Part shown: positions 24,232 to 36,445 of the stretch, piece after piece
Numbering within the stretch: position 1 is the stretch's first letter
Layout of the letters: every line of letters begins with the position of its first letter
NCBI RefSeq assembly: GCF_030272615.1
Contig: NC_081406.1
Coordinates: 470,570,400 to 470,634,399 of the forward strand
Length of the DNA: 64,000 nt
Direction: 5' to 3'
Source of the DNA: Cryptomeria japonica
Lineage: Eukaryota > Streptophyta > Pinopsida > Cupressales > Cupressaceae
The notes under the pieces: model-generated
What the model saw: the letters and a program-made list of their open reading frames with translations, nothing else
What the model was told of the DNA's origin: nothing
Databases searched by the model: none
Made by a program: the position numbers and the translations under genes

Positions 24232-25654
24232 CGCCTCTTTAGCTCTGTCTAGTAGAGACATGTGAGTCAGCTTATTATGGGGTCTTGTAGGCTGACAGTG
24301 GTGGATAGAGACTCAGTGAGGATATTCAGTGTTTGGGATTTGGTGTTCTGGCAGTACTAGACCAGTTTGGAGCAGTTCCTTAATTTTAGGAGGTAGTTCC
24401 TACATTTGTGGAGGCTATTCCTACTATTTAGGAGGTTATGATAGTATCCAAGGTTGGGTTTCCATGAGACTATTCCTTGGTTTCAGTTTCAGAAGATTTG
24501 AGTATGTTTCTTAGTTTCTAGGAGCATCCCTAGATTTTAGGGATAAGATTGCCAGTGGATCCATGATTTCCGACTTCAGTCACAGACAAGTGGCAGGTTC
24601 CGTTTCAGGCTTTTGGAGTCATTTGAGCCTTCTGCAGCTATTTGGGTTATATTTTTTAATATATTTAAATATTTCCTAAGTTAGCGTTTAATTAATTAAA
24701 TAAGGCTATGTTTATAGCCATTTTGGAGTAATAAGGGGTTTTTGGCTTCATCTAGATGCATATGCCCATGTGTTATAGCTCGTTGGAAAGGTCTTGAACT
24801 ATTCTAAATGTTTCCCATTTGTCAGGGACCCTTTTGATGAACAAAATTCTTTTATATTTAAAAAGTGGCGTTTTCTCTATACTTGGCGACTAAAAATGAC
24901 AAATAAGACTTTATAAGCCTATGCGCACTTTTCATACACTTTTAGGGTTCAAGCTAAAGGGGAGGAGTTATAAGGATATGGTAACCTAATTATCATCCAT
25001 CTTTTACACATTTCATCTTTGATTTGGAGAATTTGCTCTGGAGAGAGATTCAACATCTGGGACGAAAACCCCAGGGTTTTGCCTGTCTAGTTCGTAGCCC
25101 CCAGGACAATGGTTATTTGGTTCTTGCATTCAGTTTTCAGTGCCTTAGAGTTGGTACGACATCTTTTTTGGAGGATTCAGTGGATAGAGTTAGGGTTCAG
25201 CATGGAGATTGGGGTTTCCAGCTTGGCGTCACCTAACAACCGTACTTTGCAGCCGTTTTTCTTCCCACGTGGAGCTATGTAAGAGCTTGGGCGTTTGCCA
25301 TAGCCTCCTTCTTGATTACAGTATTCACTCTTCATCCAGGTTGGACTCATTGCTTATTGTAATCTTCCTGGAATTGTTTGGAATCACTATCTGGATAATT
25401 ATTTGATTTGAATAATCAGAAATCTGTTTGGTACGATTATGATTTGGCTATGTATGAACATTTATTTTTAGTACTCTTTTCATGTACTTGTTCTTCAATT
25501 ATTACTTGCTGAAAAACTAACAAAACATAAAAAAAATTCAACCTTTTGCAACTTTTGTCTATTTTTGGAAGATTATAGTAATAAGCAGGAAATTCAATTA
25601 AAATAATTAAAAAACTACAACAGATCAGCGAAGGGATCCATCAGGGATCTTTCA
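24224..25654 (+). repeat. Gypsy-2 3' LTR
   Basis: This 1431-bp copy of the LTR is preceded by the purine tract AGAGGGGAGGAC at about 24212-24223, the plus-strand primer. Confidence 0.93.
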
Positions 25655-26980
25655 TATTCACAGAAAGAGGGAATTGATTACAATGAAACCTTTACACTGG
25701 TAGCTAGAATTGAGGCAGTCAGATTATTTCTTGTATTTGCAACACACAAAAACTATAAAGTATATCAAATGGATGCTAAATGTGCATTTCTGAATGGTGA
25801 TCTTGAAGTGGAAGTTTACATTGAACAACCTGATGGATTTTCATTAACAAATGATAAAGATATGGTTTGCAGATTAAGGAAAGCTTTATATAGATTGAAG
25901 CAAGCTCCTAGAGCTTGGTATGCTAGATTGGACAAATATCTTATGAAACTTGGTTACACTAAAGGTAATGCTGACAACAACTTATACTTCAAAGTGACTA
26001 ATGAAGACATTTTTGTTATTGAAGTTTTTGTTGATGACATTATTTTTGGAGGAGAAGATGGATTGTGTAAAGACTTTTCTAACAAGACGTAGGAAGAATT
26101 TAAAATGTCTATGATTGGGGAGATAATTTTTTTTTTAGGATTGCAGATTTCTTAGACTAATAAAGGTATATTTTTATGTCAATCAAAATATTTGAAGGAA
26201 TTACTGAAGAAATTTGGTATGGAAAACTCTAAACCGGTAAGTACTCCTATGACTACTACTGATAAACTATCATTGAAAGATGATTCAGCTCCTGTTAATC
26301 TGACAAGATACAAATTTATGATTGGAGGTTTACTATATTTGATACAAACAAGACCTTATATAATGAATGCAGTGTGTATTGTTTCAAGATTTCAGAGTAA
26401 TCCTAGAGAAAATCATGAATCAGTAGTAAAAAGGATTTTCCAGTATTTACAAGACACAACAAATCTTGGTTTATGATATCCTAAAGATGGAAATTTTGAT
26501 TTATGTCCATACATTGATGCTAATTGGGAAGGAGATGTAGATGATATAAAGATCACCACTGGCAAGGCATTCTTTCTTGGTAGCAGATTGATTTCATGGA
26601 TGAGCAAGAAACAAAATTGTACATCATTATCAATAGCAGAATCAGGATATGCTGTAGCAGCAACCAATTGTACTCAGGTATTATGGATTAAACAAATGTT
26701 GAAGGACATAAAGGTAAAATTCAAAGAACTTATAATCATCTATTGTGATAATTCAACAACAATTGATATATCTAAGAATCCGGTATTTCACTCTAAAACT
26801 AAACATGTTTCTATCAAATACAATTTTCTGAAAGAGAATGTAGAAGCAAAAGAAGTAAGATTGGTTTATGTGAATACTAAAGAGTGGATTGCAGACATCT
26901 TTACTAAGCCTTTGCCTAAGGAAACTCTTGAATATCTCAGAGAGCAGCTTGGGGTCATACCCTCACTGGTAGAGACTTAG
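25655..26980 (+). pseudogene. Copia-1 reverse transcriptase (rest) and RNase H
   Basis: This continues the gene cut at 17944. RT motifs: YQMDAKCAFLNGDL (about 25758-25800), LYRLKQAPRAWY (about 25890-25925) and the active site FVDDIIFGG (about 26030-26056), where the usual Tyr is Phe. RNase H includes the SWMSKKQNCTSLSIAES stretch (about 26596-26646), in which the usual STAEAEY acidic motif is altered, and the TKPLPKETLEYLREQLG end motif. Stops near 26090, 26153 and 26474 interrupt it. The gene ends at 26978-26980. Confidence 0.92.
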
Positions 26981-27358
26981 AAAGTTGATGCTTGGCATCA
27001 AACCGACATAATTTACAGAGAAACCTTTTTCCGGCTTTGATGGAGGAGAGATACTTCTCAGGGGGAGTAGTTGGATAAGTTGGTATTTGTAATTGGTTCT
27101 ATGAAATGGTTGTATCTAGTATTTGTATTGCTTTGGCATTTCATGTCAAAGGGGGAGAGATATCTATGGAAAAACATTAAAACATTATCCTTTGGGGAGA
27201 GATTATTCATTCGGGGAGAGATTGTTACTCTCTGCATTTGTATTTTGATTTCTAGTATTGATTCCTAGATATTGTTGGTTTTTGGTTTTTGGCATTTTTG
27301 CTTTGGCACTTAGATGGGTTTTCCATCTTGTGTTGCCATCAATGCCAAAGGGGGAGAT
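26981..27358 (+). other. Copia-1 3' untranslated region with several purine tracts
   Basis: No coding sequence is supported. G-rich tracts recur near 27057, 27147, 27196 and 27212. The last, AAAGGGGGAGAT at about 27348-27358, abuts the 3' LTR and is the likely polypurine tract. The sequence around the last tract (CATCAATGCCAAAGGGGGAGA) resembles that around the earlier copy at 27140-27155. Confidence 0.7.
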
Positions 27359-27964
27359 CGTTGGTATTATGGATATGTTGCATTAGTTTTGTCATTGATG
27401 TCAACACTTATCAACACTTATCCTTCTGGAGATCTTTGGTTATGTTCACCGACAAGACTTAGTGACTTATGCACAGTCATCAATATCTAGTTCACCGGTA
27501 GGTTATATTGTTCATCAACACTGAGGATGACTTGTTATCATCTAGAAATCACTTGGTTATGTCGAAGACATGGTTTGGACACTTGGTTTTGGAGATTTAA
27601 TTATTGGTCTAATCGGGTTGACATATTTGTTGTTTACCGGCAAATGGGTCTAGGTTATGGACTGACAAGCGTTATCTATTCCAGATCAGCACGACACATT
27701 ATGGAGATGGTTTAATCAATTAATATTATTGTTAAGCTGACATGATGCATCGCATCTTGACTTGTAATAGATTTTATTATATTATTCTTAGTAAGCCAAC
27801 CTACACATTTGGTCTTAGGTTTTCGTATATATGTAAGATCTCAATTGTGAGATTGAAATAGAAAAAAGAAAAAAGGTAATATAAGGTTGTGATACTCGGT
27901 ATATGCGAATATAAGTAGAGCTACTCACACAGACATTATTTGAATATTCAAGGAAGGTTTGAAG
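27359..27964 (+). repeat. Copia-1 3' LTR, first piece
   Basis: It matches 13966 onward and starts CGTTGG instead of TGTTGG. Its last five bases (27960-27964, TGAAG) are the left target duplication of Copia-2. Confidence 0.9.
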
Positions 27965-29481
27965 TGATAACTCAAAGATGAACGGATAGTACTAACCCGA
28001 TACTGAGAGGGGGGGGGTGAATTAGTACAGACAAATATACAGTCCTAAACTAGTTTGACAACAGACACTTCAAATGACTGGCAAGCAGTGACACCGGTTT
28101 GAAACAGAGTGCAACCGGTAAAGCTAATAATGACTGTGACAAGCATTAACCGGTTACTCACTTAGCTTTCCACTCAACTCAAGACTACACTAAAATTTCA
28201 CCCTTATGCATAAACAGGTAATCTATCATCAGATCATAATAACAACTAGTTCAACATGTTTTATTGATAGGCATAAAACACAGAACCATCATATGCTTGA
28301 CAGACAATAGGAAAGCATAACAAGATAAAAGCATCACACATGACACACATATTTTTCACGTGCAAACTCAACTGGGAAAAACCACGGTGGGGATGAATAC
28401 CCACAAGCTATTTTTGAACTCTTTAGAAGTCCGCTCTGTTAGGAGCCTTGTCCGGTTAGAGACATTACAATAGGTTCTACTAGGAACCGATCTTGTTAAA
28501 GATCACCCGGTTAAGGGATGGCTACAATACCCGGTTAATGGTTAAACCCCGTTAAAGGTTACCTTGTTAGAGGATTTCAAGAACTCAATAGCTAAAGGAT
28601 TTCGAACTCAATAGCTTTGAATTACCCTATTAAAGGATTTACAGCAAGTCGGTTAAGGCTACCCTGTTAAGGGATTTTCTAACTATTGAGGTGGTTAGAG
28701 ATCAATAGGTATTACAATGATCTGGTAACAACACTCAATGCTAATGCAGATCCTCTTAAGCTCCTCTTCACCTTCTGCACTTACACTCTGAAGGTATCAC
28801 TTCTCTCCTTTTGGTCTAGCAAGAATTACACATCCCTTCTCTTGGACACACACACACAACTTTTGCCAACTACCTCAGAAAGAGATGCAACATCGACCTT
28901 ATAGGAAAATAGATAGGTCGGTAGCATAAACCCTAAACTCTAAACCTGTTAGGTTAAGGAATTCAAACGGTTCAATCCTGACCGTTGAGAGTACTCCATT
29001 AATTGCAACAGTTTTGATCCAATCTCAAGACATTCTCCATCGTCCATTTTCACCGATTTCATGGCGGCTGATAACCCATCACACGTTATCACCGTTTTAT
29101 AGACTTCGAACATTCCCGAGGTAGATAGGAACAATCTCCTTCATGCAAGATCCTTCACGCGCACAAGGCTAACGTGGCAACATGATCTGTTCTTCATTAC
29201 AATGCTAACTCATCACACAATGTCACTGGTTGAGCCACATAGGCTTGAAGCACTTCAATCAGAAACCCTGAAGTTGAGACTACCAATCGGTAGTCATACA
29301 ACGCTTCCATGTGCCGGTTCCCATAACCATATGCCAGTTCACCTTGAACAAGCACACCACTTCACTTTGGCACAAATGCCAGTTCACAATGTTATGCCGG
29401 TTCTCACCTCTTCAGCATATTGACATCAATGACAACATACAATGTCATTATGTCCTCATATCGGTTCACATAATGCCAACA
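27965..29481 (-). repeat. Copia-2 3' LTR
   Basis: This 1517-bp copy contains a run of related short motifs (GTTAAGG, GTTAGAGG, GTTAAAGG) at about 28430-28680. It is 42 bp longer than the 5' copy, mainly from an extra block of these motifs near 28520-28560. Confidence 0.93.
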
Positions 29482-29496
29482 ATATCCCCCTTAGCA
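29482..29496 (-). other. Copia-2 polypurine tract
   Basis: Minus-strand GCTAAGGGGGATAT lies directly before the 3' LTR. Further G-runs on the minus strand near 29540, 29580 and 29640 (AGGGGGAG-like) repeat the multiple-tract pattern seen in Copia-1. Confidence 0.75.
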
Positions 29497-29723
29497 TTGA
29501 TGGCAATATACAGAGATATCTCTCTGCTTCACATCTTCTCCCCCAATTTCTGCAAATATCTTCTCCACTTCACATCTTCTCCCCCTTTGACACCAATGCC
29601 AAAGTGGAGGCACAAGCTTCCCTGTTCCATTATGCTGCTCCCCCTGAGGAGTAGCATCCTTCAACACATCAATCCAAAATAAATTTGACTATGCACTACC
29701 TGACTGATGTGGAGCATATTCTT

Positions 29724-30943
29724 TTAGTTTACCTCCTGAAGGGGAAACACCCCTAATTCACCTCTTAAGTGCATAAATGTAGTCTTTGGGAGAGGCTTGG
29801 TGAATATGTCTGCTAACTGCTCCTTACTGGAAACATGTTCCAGTGCAATCTCTTTGTTATGAACCTTTTCCCTTAAGAAATGATACTTAAGCTCAAAGTG
29901 CTTGGTTCTAGAATGTAAAATCGGATTCTTGGAGATATTAATTGCACGAGTATTGTCACAAAATATACTTACCGGTTCAGATACAGGAACTTTGAAGCCA
30001 TTTAATACATTCTTTATCCAAATTGTCTAAGTGTAGTTCATGAAAGCTGCAACATACTCTGCTTCTGCTGTAGATTGAGAGATACAACTCTGCTTCTTAC
30101 TCATCCATGAGACTAGTCTACCACCAAGAAAGAATGCACCACTAGTTGTGCTTTTCGGATCATCTATATTGCCTTCCCAATCAGCATCTGTGTATACTTT
30201 CAAGTTGAAATCCTTGCTATAAGGATACCACAATCCATAGTCAATAGTTCCCTTTAGATACCTAAGAATCCGCTTGACTACAACCAAGTGAGATTCTCTT
30301 GGGCTTTTATGGAATCTTGCAGTAATGCCAACTGCATGTGCAATATCCGGTCTGCTATGCACTACATAATGCAACTTACCAATCATTGATCGGTATTCCT
30401 TCTCATCAACCAATTCTGAGTCATCTTCTTTAGATAGTTTACAACCGGTCACCATCAGAGTACCAACTGGTTTGCTATCTTCCATGCCAAAGGTCTTCAA
30501 CACCTCTTTGACATACTTGGACTGAGTGATAAAGATTCCATCCTTCATCTATTGGATTTGCAGTCCAATGAAGAATTTAATCTCCCCTATGAGTTGCATT
30601 TCAAACTCTTTCTTCATCTCATCTGCAAACTCATGACTCATCTTGTCATCTCCACCAAAGATAATGTCATCAACAAATACCTCACAGATCAGGATCTGAT
30701 CTCCTTCAGACTTCAAGTAGATATTACTATCTTCACTTCTTCTCTCAAATCCAATCTGCACAAGATGAGAATGCAGACATTCATACCATGCCCTAGGTGC
30801 CTGCTTTAGTCCATATAAGGCTTTATGTAGCCTACATACCATGTCACTGTCTTCAGATAGGGCAAACCCATCTGGTTGCTCAATATACACCTCCTCTTCA
30901 AGTACACCATTTAGGAATGCAGATTTCACATCCATTTGATATA
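29724..30943 (-). pseudogene. Copia-2 reverse transcriptase (C-terminal part) and RNase H
   Basis: On the minus strand this begins at YQMDVKSAFLNG next to the solo LTR. It continues with LYGLKQAPRAWY and the FVDDIIFGG active site (about 30670-30690). RNase H motifs are YTDADWEG, SWMSKKQSCISQSTAEAEYVA with intact acidic residues, and the end motif TKPLPK near 29780. Stops at 30549-30551 and 30027-30029 are the main breaks. The protein ends at a TAA at 29724-29726. It is better preserved than the Copia-1 copy. Confidence 0.93.
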
Positions 30944-30948
30944 CTTTG

Positions 30949-31843
30949 TGTTGGGAAAAATGGTGTCTCAACCTTGCATTTATGTGAGGTTACTATTTAT
31001 AGTAAGTTTTCATTTGAGCACAAAATAGTGCGAAACTCTCCCTGAAGCTTCTGGTTGGCTAGATAAGCATTCCGGTAAAGTTTCATCGCAAGGTCACAGC
31101 TAGTTTTGAAGATATTAAAGTTTTCATCTTGGAGGGGTGCAATAAAATATTTAAACTTAATTTTGGGGACTTTAGAGGCTCCGAAACGCCCTGAAAAGTG
31201 GCCATAACCGGCGAAGCCGGTTACGAGGTGATAGAGCACTTCGCGAGCTTTCCGGCGCTTCAAACGGTTCGTCAATCGGACACCCGGTTCTCAAGTTATG
31301 GCCTCCGAAAGTTTGTACTCCTGAAATAGGAAAAAATAATTTGTATCGAATACATAAATGAGCTGTAAAAGGGAGCGACACGTGTTGATGTGTGCTTTAA
31401 CATGTCATAGGGCATCTAGAAGGGAGATAAGGTCGGCTACACCTTATTGGGTGGTTTTAGCCCATGGTTTTGTAATACCGATTGATGGTTTCTTGTATTG
31501 TATCTCCTATTTATGAGGTGTGTGAGATAGAGGTTGTGTGTAAGAGTCTTATGGCTATTGAGTTGCCTCTGAATCTCTGATTAGTGGTACTCCTACGAAG
31601 AGCTTGCTCTGCAAGTATTTTGTAATCTGTTTTTGATTGCTGAATAAAATATTGAGCTGCTTTTGGAGGGTGGGATTTTTCTCCCGAAAGGGTTTTCCCC
31701 ACGTAAATCATTGTGTTGTGGTATGAATGATATTATATCTATTTCTATTTTCTGTAACTGTTGTAATGATCTGAAAAAGTTTTGCATTACCCTCCTCTCA
31801 AGGTTAGTGTAGGAAGTTGTTTCCGCTACTTAACTTCCTTACA
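30949..31843 (+). mobile_element. Solo LTR nested in the Copia-2 RT gene
   Basis: This 895-bp insert starts TGTTGGGAA and ends CCTTACA. It is flanked by a perfect CTTTG duplication (30944-30948, 31844-31848). Excision restores the copia FKVYQMD junction in phase. The GGGTTTTCCCCACGTAAATC stretch at about 31690-31710 is a motif I associate with the 3' end of plant copia LTRs, supporting the plus orientation. No coding sequence inside, so it is a solo LTR of a third copia family. A short perfect inverted repeat, AACCGGC-GAA-GCCGGTT, lies at about 31206-31222. Confidence 0.88.
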
Positions 31844-31848
31844 CTTTG

Positions 31849-32255
31849 AAACCTTTAAAAGCTGCATATGCAAGAAGCATACAGACTCCTTCCAATCTGG
31901 CTACAGGAGCAAAGGTTTCTCCATAGTCTTCTCCTTCTTCTTGTGCATATCCCTTGCACACTAATCTGGCTTTGTTCCTAATTACTATGCCATCCTCATT
32001 CAACTTATTTCTGAAAACCCATTTAGTACCAATGACATTTTTGTGCTCCAGTCTGGGTACCAAAGACCATGTACCATTTTTCTCTATCTGGTCAAGTTCC
32101 TCTTCCATTGCCTTGATCCAGTCTTCATCCGTATGTGCCTCTTTGAATGATTTAGGCTCAAATTCAGAGATCATACATGAGTTTTCTCTGACCTTTCTTC
32201 TTGTAAGGATTCCTGCATCCTTATCTCCTATGATCTGATTAGGATCATGATTCAA
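31849..32255 (-). pseudogene. Copia-2 reverse transcriptase, N-terminal part
   Basis: Minus-strand RT start with WIKAMEEELDQIEKNGTW, VIGTKWVFRNKLNEDG, CKGYAQEEGEDYGETFAPVARLE and the LLAYAAFKGFKV motif, where it is cut by the solo LTR. No stop occurs in this stretch. The neighbouring pieces join in phase once the insert and one CTTTG copy are removed. Confidence 0.93.
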
Positions 32256-33935
32256 CTTGACTTACTGAGGAATGGTCTTGATAGATTCCTCTTGCTTTTC
32301 TTCTTCATCCTCATCTCCATCAGTATCAACATCTACATTTGCCGGTGTAGGAACATTGTTAGTGGTACTTGGTTGGCTGTCAACTGGTTCCCAGAAGGTT
32401 GCAACCGGTTCATTCACCGCTTGCTCACTGCAGGTTTCCTCAGTTTTCTCAGAGGTTTCATCAACTCTTACATTGACGCTTTCCATAATTCTCTGAGTCC
32501 TATTGTTGAAACACTTGAGAGCTTTGCTCTTGGTGGAATATCCTAGGGAATATTCCCTCATCACATTTCGCATCAAATTTGCTCTGGTGTTCACTCCTCT
32601 TGATGTAACATTTGCTACCAAACACTCTAAAGTAGCTAACCACAGGTGTCTTACCAGTCCAATACTCATAAAGAGTTTTATCCTAACCTTTCTTGATGAG
32701 TACCCGGTTCATTGTGTAGACTGTAGTGCTCACCGCTTCTCTCCAAAAGGTCTGAGCTACCTTTCCTTGAATCAACATGGTTCTAGCAGCTTCAACCACA
32801 GTTCAGTTATTCCTCTCTACTAGGCCTTTCTGCTATGGAGTCCGGGGGGCAGACAATTGCCTCTTGATGCCATGTTCTTCACAATACTTGTTGAATTCAC
32901 CGGAAGTGAATTCCCCTCCTTGATCAGTTCTCAGGCACTTGATCCTTTTACCACTTTCCTTCTCCACTAATGCTTTGAAAGCTTTGAACTTTACAAAGGC
33001 TTCAGACTTGTCTTTCAAGAATGTGACCCACATCATTCTTGAGCAGTCATTAGTGAGAATCATGAAGTACCTATCACCCTGCACACTTCTAGTCTTCATA
33101 GGACCACACAAATCAGTATGCACAAGATCAAGCAAGTTGTCAGCAGTGAAAGATTTACCTTTAAAGGTTGAGGAAGACATTTTCCACAATTGACACTCTC
33201 TGCACAAGGTATTATCCGGTTTGCTTAGCACCGACAACCCTCTAACTGCCTTGATCTTACTAGCCTTCACAATGTTATCAAAGTTTACATGGCAGAGTCT
33301 CCTATGCCATATCCATCTATGATCAAATTTAGCCATAAGACATGTACTTATATTTGCATTTAGATGAAATAGGTTACCTTTGGTCTGTATGCCGGTGGCC
33401 ACCAATTCACCATTCTTTCCTTTGATTCTACAAACTCCATTCTTGAATTCTAGAGTGAGGCCACTATCATTCAGCTGGGCAACACTCAGAAGGTTGTGTC
33501 TAAGACCATCAACCCAATACACATTGTCAACACTACTCTTTCCATTTAGAGAGATGGACCCTCTGCCTTTGACCATGCATGGTGCATCATTGCCAAAGCA
33601 AACCACACCACCATCATACTCCTCCAATGATAGAAACTTGCTCCGGTCACCAGTCATATGGTGAGAACAACCACTGTCAATGATCCACTCATTGGAATTA
33701 TCAAACCAGGAGACAAGAGCCTTCTTCTCTGACACATCTGCCTTGACAGCAACAAACACAATATCTTCATTTTCTTCATCCTCTGATTCTTCATCTGTGA
33801 CACCTTCATCAACTGCCACAAAACAGTTTCTCCGGTTTCCTCCTTTGAATTTCTTGAACCTTTCCAGTTTGTCCTTGTTGTCGCCATTAGGATAGTTTAC
33901 AGCAATATGTCCTATCTAGTTACAAGAGAAGCATT
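32256..33935 (-). pseudogene. Copia-2 protease and integrase
   Basis: Minus strand. The gag knuckle region near 33900-33935 reads C-F-S-C, a stop, then IGH, with the final Cys replaced by Tyr. The protease motif DSGCSHHMTG is intact (about 33640-33670). The integrase zinc domain HRRLCHVN...CRECQ, first Asp (HTDLCGP), second Asp (RTDQGGEF) and Glu (VERNN) are all present. The main break is the TAG at 32833-32835 just before the Glu motif, probably CAG-to-TAG. A frame change follows in the region 32262-32700. Confidence 0.92.
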
Positions 33936-34721
33936 TCAAAGGTAGCTTACCTCTGTATTTGTTGGTTCCTTTTGAAGTTTCCTAGAAAGGAGAGCTTCAA
34001 ATGCCATCAAAATCTCCTCATCATCTATTTCTCTGCCCTGTCTTGGTTCACCACTAGTGCTAGCTTCTTTTCCTTTTCTGGATGGTACTGCAGAAGCTTT
34101 AAAAGCTGATTTAATCTTTTGAACACTGCCATCGAAACTATTTAGCTCATAGGCTGTCAACTTTGCAATGATGGAGTCTAGGGATACCTTAGTCTTGTCT
34201 ATTGATCTTAGATCTTGAATAGCAGCAACCCTTATTGCATAGACCGACAATAGGGATCTTAGGACTTTGCTTACCACAGTGGCATCTTCTATTTTACCAC
34301 TTGCACTCTTGATATCTCCAACAACAGTTTTGATTCTTATTCCATATTGTTGAATGGTCTCACCTTCAACCATCCGCATATCTTCAAACTTCCCTCTAAG
34401 GTTTTCTTCCTTAGCCTGTTTTACATGCTCATCACTGCCATAGATATTTTCAAGAGTATCCCATACCTCTTTGGGATTTACCTTATCCTGAACATCAATA
34501 AACTCAATGTTAGATAAACTACTAATTAGGGCTTCCATCACTTGCCCATTCTCCTGCATTTCTCTTTTTTGGTCATCGGTAAGGGTGCCGGTAGGAGCAA
34601 CATAGACAGTCTCAACATAGCTCCAGTGTTGAGAACCCATGCTTCTGATGAATATCTTCATTCTGTCTTTCCATATACTGAAATTTTCTCTGTTAAACTT
34701 TGGACCTTCCCTCTTCATCAT
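33936..34721 (-). pseudogene. Copia-2 gag
   Basis: Minus-strand ATG at 34721. The N-terminus has FNRENFSIWKDRMKIF, the copia Gag pattern, then EVWDTLENIYG and the MRMVEGETIQQYGIRIKTVV segment. A one-base shift near 33970-33990 takes the reading out of frame before the zinc knuckle, which continues in another frame. The rest of the capsid region is open. Confidence 0.9.
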
Positions 34722-34778
34722 TAGACTGGGATCTTTACCTCAAGCGGTTAAGATTATAGCACAGAGGACCTGGAGGAT

Positions 34779-34790
34779 GCTCTGATACAA
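34779..34790 (-). other. Copia-2 primer binding site (tRNA-iMet type)
   Basis: Minus-strand TTGTATCAGAGC is two bases inside the 5' LTR boundary. It matches the iMet site TGGTATCAGAGC except at one position. Confidence 0.85.
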
Positions 34791-34792
34791 AT

Positions 34793-36267
34793 TGATAACT
34801 CAAAGATGAATGGATAGTACTAACTCGGTACTGAGAGGGGGGGGTGAATCAATACAGACAAAAATACAGTCCTAAACTAGTTTGACAACAGACACTTCAA
34901 ATGACTAGCAAGCAATGACATTGGTTTGAAACAAAGTGCAACCAGTAAAGCTAAGAATGACTGTGACAAGCATTAACCGGTTACTCACTTAGCTTTTCAC
35001 TCAACTCAAGACTACACTACCATTTCACCCTTATGCATAAACAGGTAATCTATCATCAAATCATAATAACTGCTAGTTCAACATGTTTTATTGACAGACA
35101 TAAAACACAGAACCATCATATGCTTGATAGATAATAGGAAAACATCACAAGATAAAAGCATCACACATGACACACATATTTTTCACGTGGAAACCCAACT
35201 GGGAAAAACCACGGTGGGGATGAATACCCACAAGCTGTTTTTGAACTCTTTAGAAGTCCGCTCTGTTAGGAGCCTTGTCCGGTTAGAGACATTACAATAG
35301 GTTCTGCTAGGAACCAATCCTGTTAAAGATCACCCGGTTAAGGGTTAAACCTTGTTAGAGGATTTCAAGAACTCAATAGCTAAAGGATTTCGAACTCAAT
35401 AGCTTTGAATTACCCTGTTAAAGGATTTACAACAAGCCGGTTAAGGCTACCCTGTTAAGGGATTTTCCAACTGTTGAGGTGGTTAGAGATCAACATGTAT
35501 TACAATGATTTGGTAACAACACTCAATGCCAATGAAGATCCGCTTAAGCTCCTCTTCACCTTCTACACTTACACTCTGCAGGTATCACTTCTCTCCTTTT
35601 GGTTTGACAAGAATTACGTATCCCTTCTCTTGGATACACACACAACTTTTGCCAACTACCTTAGAAAGAGACACAACATCAACCTTATAGGAAAACAGAT
35701 AGGTTGGTAGCATAAACCCTAAACCCTAAACCTGTTAGGTTAAGAAATTCAAATGGTTCAATCCTGACTGTTGAGAATACTCCATTAATTGCAACAGTCT
35801 TGATCCAATCTCAAGACATTCTCCATCATCCATTTTCACCGATTTCATGGCGGCTGATAACCCATCACATGTTATCACTATTTTATAGACTTTGCACATT
35901 ATCAAGGTAGATAGGAACAATCTCCTTCATGTAAGATCCTTCATGCGCACAAGGCTGACGTGGCAACATGATCTGTTCTTCATTACAATGCTAACTCATC
36001 ACACAATGTCATCGGTTGAGCCACATAGGCTTTAAGCACTTCAACCGGAAACGCTGAAGTTGAGACTACCAACCGGTAGTCATACAACGCTTCCATGTGC
36101 CGGTTCCCATTACCATATGCCAATTCACCTTGAACAAGCACACCGCTTCACTTTGGTACAAATGCCGGTTCACAATGTTATGCCAATTCTCACCTCTTTA
36201 GCATATTGACATCAATGACAACATACAATGTAATTATGTCCTCACACCGGTTCACATAATGCCAACA
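34793..36267 (-). repeat. Copia-2 5' LTR
   Basis: This 1475-bp copy is visibly very similar to 27965-29481 and lacks the 42-bp block described there. Its right end is followed directly by the target duplication TGAAG. Confidence 0.93.
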
Positions 36268-36445
36268 TGAAGAAGACAGTCAGAGCTTAACCGGTACTGA
36301 ATCCAGCATTGGAGATGCTACTTTGAGCAGTACATCATCATTGGATTTAATCATCCAATTATAGTCAGTGTGACTCTCATTTTGTGATTGAGCAGTGAGC
36401 TATAGGTAGATGGCCTATCTACATGTGCAGACCCCTTTTGTATAC
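36268..36445 (+). repeat. Copia-1 3' LTR, second piece
   Basis: This matches 14573-14750 of the 5' LTR. Its first five bases are the right Copia-2 target duplication and its last five (TATAC) the left target duplication of the Tat element. Confidence 0.92.

Larger units (their letters stand above)
17945..25654 (+). mobile_element. Gypsy-2: chromodomain Ty3/gypsy element nested in Copia-1
   Basis: A 7.7-kb element with two closely similar LTRs (17945-19382 and 24224-25654) is flanked by TATTT and TATTC (17940-17944, 25655-25659), a 5-bp duplication with one later change. It has a primer site TGGTATCAAAGC, an internal gag-pol, a chromodomain and a purine tract. The pol frame is largely conserved, with one frameshift in RT and several stops, most of which look like CAG-to-TAG or CGA-to-TGA changes. 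It landed inside the Copia-1 RT gene, so it is younger than Copia-1. Confidence 0.94.
27965..36267 (-). mobile_element. Copia-2: minus-strand Ty1/copia element nested in the Copia-1 3' LTR
   Basis: An 8.3-kb element has LTRs at 34793-36267 (5') and 27965-29481 (3'), in reverse orientation. The target duplication TGAAG is perfect (27960-27964 and 36268-36272). On the minus strand LTRs start TGTTGGCAT and end GTTATCA. A primer site and purine tract are present. Gag and pol are readable with few breaks, and most catalytic motifs are intact, so it is younger than Copia-1. Its RT gene carries an 895-bp solo LTR at 30949-31843. Confidence 0.95.
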
